This document shows positions 61,400 through 64,000 of a DNA stretch of 64,000 nt, piece by piece (positions within the stretch are counted from its first letter, which is position 1; every line of letters starts with the position of its first letter). Source of the stretch: Acidobacteriota bacterium (GTDB taxonomy: Bacteria; Acidobacteriota; Holophagae; Acanthopleuribacterales; Acanthopleuribacteraceae); the NCBI GenBank assembly GCA_020439745.1, contig JAGQSC010000035.1:62001-126000 (forward strand), given 5' to 3'. A program made the translations under genes and the position numbers. The notes beneath the pieces were generated by a model that saw nothing but the letters and a program-made list of their open reading frames with translations, was not told the DNA's origin and searched no databases.

Positions 61400-62635
61400 T
61401 CACCATAGGTTTTGGGTGATGAACACTTTCTGATCCTGGCCGATGGCAATCCCCACGCCCTGTCTTGAGTATTGTGCGCCTAGTAAGTTGCGACGATGGC
61501 CTGGACTCTCAATCCAACCTTGAACAGCTGCTTCGGCTAGTTCTTGTTCTTGCAGCCATACATGCTCTACGTGTTTCACGCCTTTTTGTACATAGTACGA
61601 AGAGCTCTTGAATAGGTGGCCCTGGTAAATGTTCTCGCCTAAGCCAATTTTTGTTTGGCCATCCAGAGTCTTGCCAATGATCTCGTAACCTGCCGATTCC
61701 GCCCGGCGAGTGGGATCTTCTCCGCGCGGATTGACGTGGTCGATGAAGGCGTGATCGGCCATGTCCTTACTGTGCAAGGCAGCAATCTGTGCGAGTCGAT
61801 CGTCGTAGTCGAGGGAGGTGAGACCCAGTTTGGCGCGAAACAGATTCACTTTTTCATGGACGAGCAAAGCGACGCGGTTTGTATTGATGAGCGGTTGTTG
61901 GTGTGCGTTGTCAACAATGGTCTCAAATTGCTCGTCGATGGCCTTTTCAATATCTGGGTATGTCTTCCGAACGACTGCGCTGTCCAAGAGTATCCGATGA
62001 AATCCCGCTTTTACCAGGGCCTGCAGGGCAGTTCTGTTGTTGTGATTGGCAATAAATAGGTCGGCACCTGCCGCGATCAGCGGTTCAAGTGCGTCGCTTT
62101 CTCCTTCTGCTGCGGCAATATGAAGAGGCGTGCGTCCTTCATGGTCTTGTGCGTTGACCCGAGCACCAGCTTGAATAAGTGTCTTGATCGTTGGCACGTC
62201 TCCCGAATAAACGGCGTGATGCAGAGGTGTCGCGCCACGTTTGTCAATCGACTGAATTTGACTGCCTCGGTCGAGTAACAATTTGGTCAGCTTTGCGTTC
62301 CCGGCGCGTGCGGTCCAAAAGATGGGAGTTTTGTGGTCTGTACCGGAGATATTGGGGTCGGCGCCCCGTTGGAGAAGGGTGCGGGTGAGATCGGGCAGAT
62401 CTGAATAGACCGCCCAGTGCAAAGCCGTATCGCCGAAACGATTTTTAGCGTTGGGGTTGATGGTGCCCTCCAAGAAGACATGCACTTGATCTTTGTCACC
62501 CCGCATGATGGCCAATACAAACGCTTCGTCGCTATAGGGCATCAATTTCTTGACCGCTGCTTCCATTTCGGGTGCCGGACTGGTGTTGCAAGTGACCAGC
62601 AACAGACCAATCCATAGAAAGCGCGGTTTCTTCAA
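61400..62635 (-). CDS. Lipoprotein with ankyrin repeats and a CAP/SCP domain
   Basis: A 411-residue protein. The N-terminus 'MKKPRFLWIGLLLVTC' is a lipoprotein signal with lipobox LVTC, so the protein is probably lipid-anchored in the envelope. Six or so ankyrin repeats (about residues 45-220) follow, for example 'GDTALHWAVYSDLPDLTRTLL' (cut), 'GATPLHHAVYSGDVPTIKTLI' and 'GRTPLHIAAAEGESDALEPLI'. From about 265 a CAP/SCP-like domain begins ('VHEKVNLFRAKLGLTSLDYD', 'AALHSKDMADHAFIDHVNP', 'GENIYQG', 'GWIESPGHRRNLLG'), containing the paired His/Glu residues of the family. The TTG at 62635 has AAGGAG 8 nt upstream; a GTG eight codons earlier lacks an SD. It follows the S9-FGE gene's promoter side, 48 bp upstream on the same strand. 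Confidence 0.88.
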   Translation of the reverse strand: MKKPRFLWIGLLLVTCNTSPAPEMEAAVKKLMPYSDEAFVLAIMRGDKDQVHVFLEGTINPNAKNRFGDTALHWAVYSDLPDLTRTLLQRGADPNISGTDHKTPIFWTARAGNAKLTKLLLDRGSQIQSIDKRGATPLHHAVYSGDVPTIKTLIQAGARVNAQDHEGRTPLHIAAAEGESDALEPLIAAGADLFIANHNNRTALQALVKAGFHRILLDSAVVRKTYPDIEKAIDEQFETIVDNAHQQPLINTNRVALLVHEKVNLFRAKLGLTSLDYDDRLAQIAALHSKDMADHAFIDHVNPRGEDPTRRAESAGYEIIGKTLDGQTKIGLGENIYQGHLFKSSSYYVQKGVKHVEHVWLQEQELAEAAVQGWIESPGHRRNLLGAQYSRQGVGIAIGQDQKVFITQNLW

Positions 62636-63137
62636 GATAGGTTCTCCTTTTTTCTCCACTTATCTCATTTCGCATTGTCGATTGAGATGTTTCGGATTGT
62701 TTGAACGTTTTCCACGGTTTGCGCAACTATCTGTCGTCTTCTCCTAAAAACGCCCGCCCTTTATGTCTCAATACTCTCATCCAATCAAAGATCCTAAGTG
62801 GTTTAAATTAAAAGAATTGTATTTGCCAGTCGATTTGCTCAACGAAGGGCGCGATGGGTAATCTCAGATCCATCAGTTAAGGAATCGAAATGAACATTTT
62901 TTGTTAACGCCATTCAGGTTCAGGATCATTGAGTGTTTTCGGTCCGGTCCCTGAGGGTGGTTAATCACTGTTCAATATGAATGCCATGACGCACGCACCC
63001 TCAAGGCGTTCAGGCAAGAATTGAAACGTGCCTTGATGATTCATGTCGTTCGGTAAAGTGCGACTTTTTGTTGCCGGCTGACTTGTCCTCATCGAATTTG
63101 GAACTTATTGTGAAGATAAACCAAAGTGGAGAGTCCT
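62636..63137. other. Intergenic region between divergent genes
   Basis: About 500 bp, AT-richer than its surroundings, lying between two genes that are transcribed away from each other. No open frame with an SD, tRNA or strong hairpin was found; only short repeats and possible promoter fragments are visible. Confidence 0.5.
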
Positions 63138-64000
63138 ATGCGCAGATCGTTGTGGGTGTCGTGGTTGGCAGTATTTTCATTCAGCCAGTCTGAACCACCT
63201 GATACTGAGATTATCCAACCTAAAGGCGAGTTGCATATCGTCAAGGGACAGTCGTTCCACTTTATGGGCAATGGAATTGGGCCTGAAGGCCTCAGTTATG
63301 CTTGGGAGTTCTGTGCGGATTTCGATGCCTGTCTGATGACTGGCCAGGAAGTGGACTTTTCTTTCGAAGAAGCGGGTATCTATGAAGTTATTTGCTATGC
63401 ATCCAATCAAGGACTGGAGGATCCAACCCCTGCTCGTGTAACCGTGCATGTTTATGATCAGAACGTGATGCCACGGATCAATATTCAAGAGCCACCCTTA
63501 CGTGATTCAGTGGCTTATGTGGGTGATACCGTCTATTTTCGCTGCGAAGCGACAGATGAAGACGACAACAGCCCATCGGTCTTTTGGACGTTTGCCCATG
63601 ATCCGAATTTCCGTGTGGACGGGCTCGAAATGAACTATCAGATACCTGCGGCGGGCACCTATGTAATTAGTTCGGTTGTGACCGACGATTCCGGTCAACA
63701 ATCCCGTGATTACCGCATTGTGCGTGCCTATTCCCGCCAGGATGGCGTACCCCCGCTGCCCAGGATCACTTTTCCTGCGGACGGAGCGGCAATTATGTCG
63801 GGCGAAAGCATCTCTCTAGACGGCGAGGTGATCGATCCAGACTCTAGTGACGCCACGGTTTCGTGGCTGATCAGCGATGGGCGCCGGTTTGACGGCACGT
63901 CAGTGCCATCCATCTCCTTCTCTCGACCGGGTCGATATACCATCTCCATGATAGCCTCGGACAGTCGCGGGAGTCGGACCACATCGGTGAAGTTGTATGT
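63138..64000 (+). CDS. Exported PKD/Ig-like domain protein (partial, 3' end off window)
   Basis: The reading frame starting at the ATG at 63138 is open to the end of the window (287 codons seen). AGAG lies just upstream. The first residues 'MRRSLWVSWLAVFSFSQS' are a signal peptide. Three successive PKD-like Ig domains of about 85-90 residues follow, with patterns such as 'GQSFHFMGNGIGPEGLSYAW', 'GDTVYFRCEATDEDDNSPSV' and 'GESISLDGEVIDPDSSDATV'. Each domain ends in 'AG(I/T)Y(E/V)' or 'PGRYTIS'. These domains usually form rod-like surface or secreted proteins; any catalytic part would lie beyond the window. Confidence 0.85.
   Translation, partial: MRRSLWVSWLAVFSFSQSEPPDTEIIQPKGELHIVKGQSFHFMGNGIGPEGLSYAWEFCADFDACLMTGQEVDFSFEEAGIYEVICYASNQGLEDPTPARVTVHVYDQNVMPRINIQEPPLRDSVAYVGDTVYFRCEATDEDDNSPSVFWTFAHDPNFRVDGLEMNYQIPAAGTYVISSVVTDDSGQQSRDYRIVRAYSRQDGVPPLPRITFPADGAAIMSGESISLDGEVIDPDSSDATVSWLISDGRRFDGTSVPSISFSRPGRYTISMIASDSRGSRTTSVKLY

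Overview
The window is a chromosomal stretch of a Gram-negative, heterotrophic bacterium, densely packed with genes on both strands and with no rRNA, phage genes, transposase or CRISPR array. Several features point to an outer membrane and a large exported proteome: an RseP-type site-2 protease, a lipoprotein and many signal peptides. Housekeeping genes (smc, pyrR, map, ddl, gap, sucAB-lpd, one tRNA-Pro) sit beside a polyhydroxyalkanoate (PHA) granule cluster, two very large beta-propeller sensor proteins, a class I-type HMG-CoA reductase and several unusual fusion proteins. My best guess is an Acidobacteriota relative (Holophagae/Acanthopleuribacter-like), judged from the style of the sensor hybrids and secreted repeat proteins. 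No 16S rRNA is present and this placement is inference. GTG and TTG starts behind strong Shine-Dalgarno (SD) sequences are common, so many starts given here differ from the longest open frame.

Layout. 0.1-1.2 kb: two tandem paralogues of an unrecognised, internally duplicated family. 1.4-7.2 kb: pyrR-smc (minus), a membrane-anchored methyltransferase (plus) and map (minus). 7.3-9.1 kb: ddl, an HU/IHF subunit and a MerR-like gene joined by ATGA overlaps, then tRNA-Pro(GGG) with its own promoter. 9.2-15.5 kb: gap, sucA, sucB, lpd. 15.7-26.8 kb: a GCS2-CBS fusion; a propeller histidine kinase (minus) and a propeller diguanylate cyclase (plus) bracketing a phosphodiesterase, a leucine-rich repeat protein, a ketosamine kinase and a short-chain dehydrogenase. 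27.0-31.9 kb: a 1626-residue secreted BNR-repeat protein. 31.9-39.8 kb: OsmC, a TPR-like exported protein, a BlaI/M56-type regulatory pair with visible operators, an M28 peptidase, a response regulator, a 2H phosphoesterase and rseP. 39.8-40.6 kb: a non-coding island of heptamer and palindromic repeats. 40.6-43.0 kb: an exported protein with 14 thrombospondin type 3-like repeats. 43.05-45.8 kb: phaR with paired palindromic operators, two phasins and a patatin. 45.8-51.8 kb: a minus-strand run of fRMsr, exported DJ-1-like protein, small unknown, HMG-CoA reductase, UbiB-like kinase and acyltransferase. 51.9-58.6 kb: an exported ankyrin protein, arsC (minus), then M14 peptidase, HAD hydrolase, PhoD-like phosphatase and a polytopic membrane protein. 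58.7-62.6 kb: a secreted S9 peptidase fused to an FGE-sulfatase domain and an ankyrin-CAP lipoprotein. The last 0.9 kb opens an exported PKD-like protein that runs off the end.

How the parts fit: sucAB-lpd with gap is central carbon metabolism. phaR-phasins-patatin is carbon storage, with the PHA synthase elsewhere. HMG-CoA reductase implies mevalonate-route isoprenoid synthesis, and its UbiB and acyltransferase neighbours suggest lipid or quinone work. The many secreted peptidases, propeller sensors and Ca-binding repeats suit a predatory, surface-attached or polymer-degrading lifestyle. The most unusual items are the duplicated-module family (97-1207), the BlaI operator/promoter with its M56-TonB-STN partner, the paired phaR palindromes, the S9-FGE and ankyrin-CAP fusions, the HMGR-UbiB-acyltransferase operon and the intragenic hairpin at 33005-33057.
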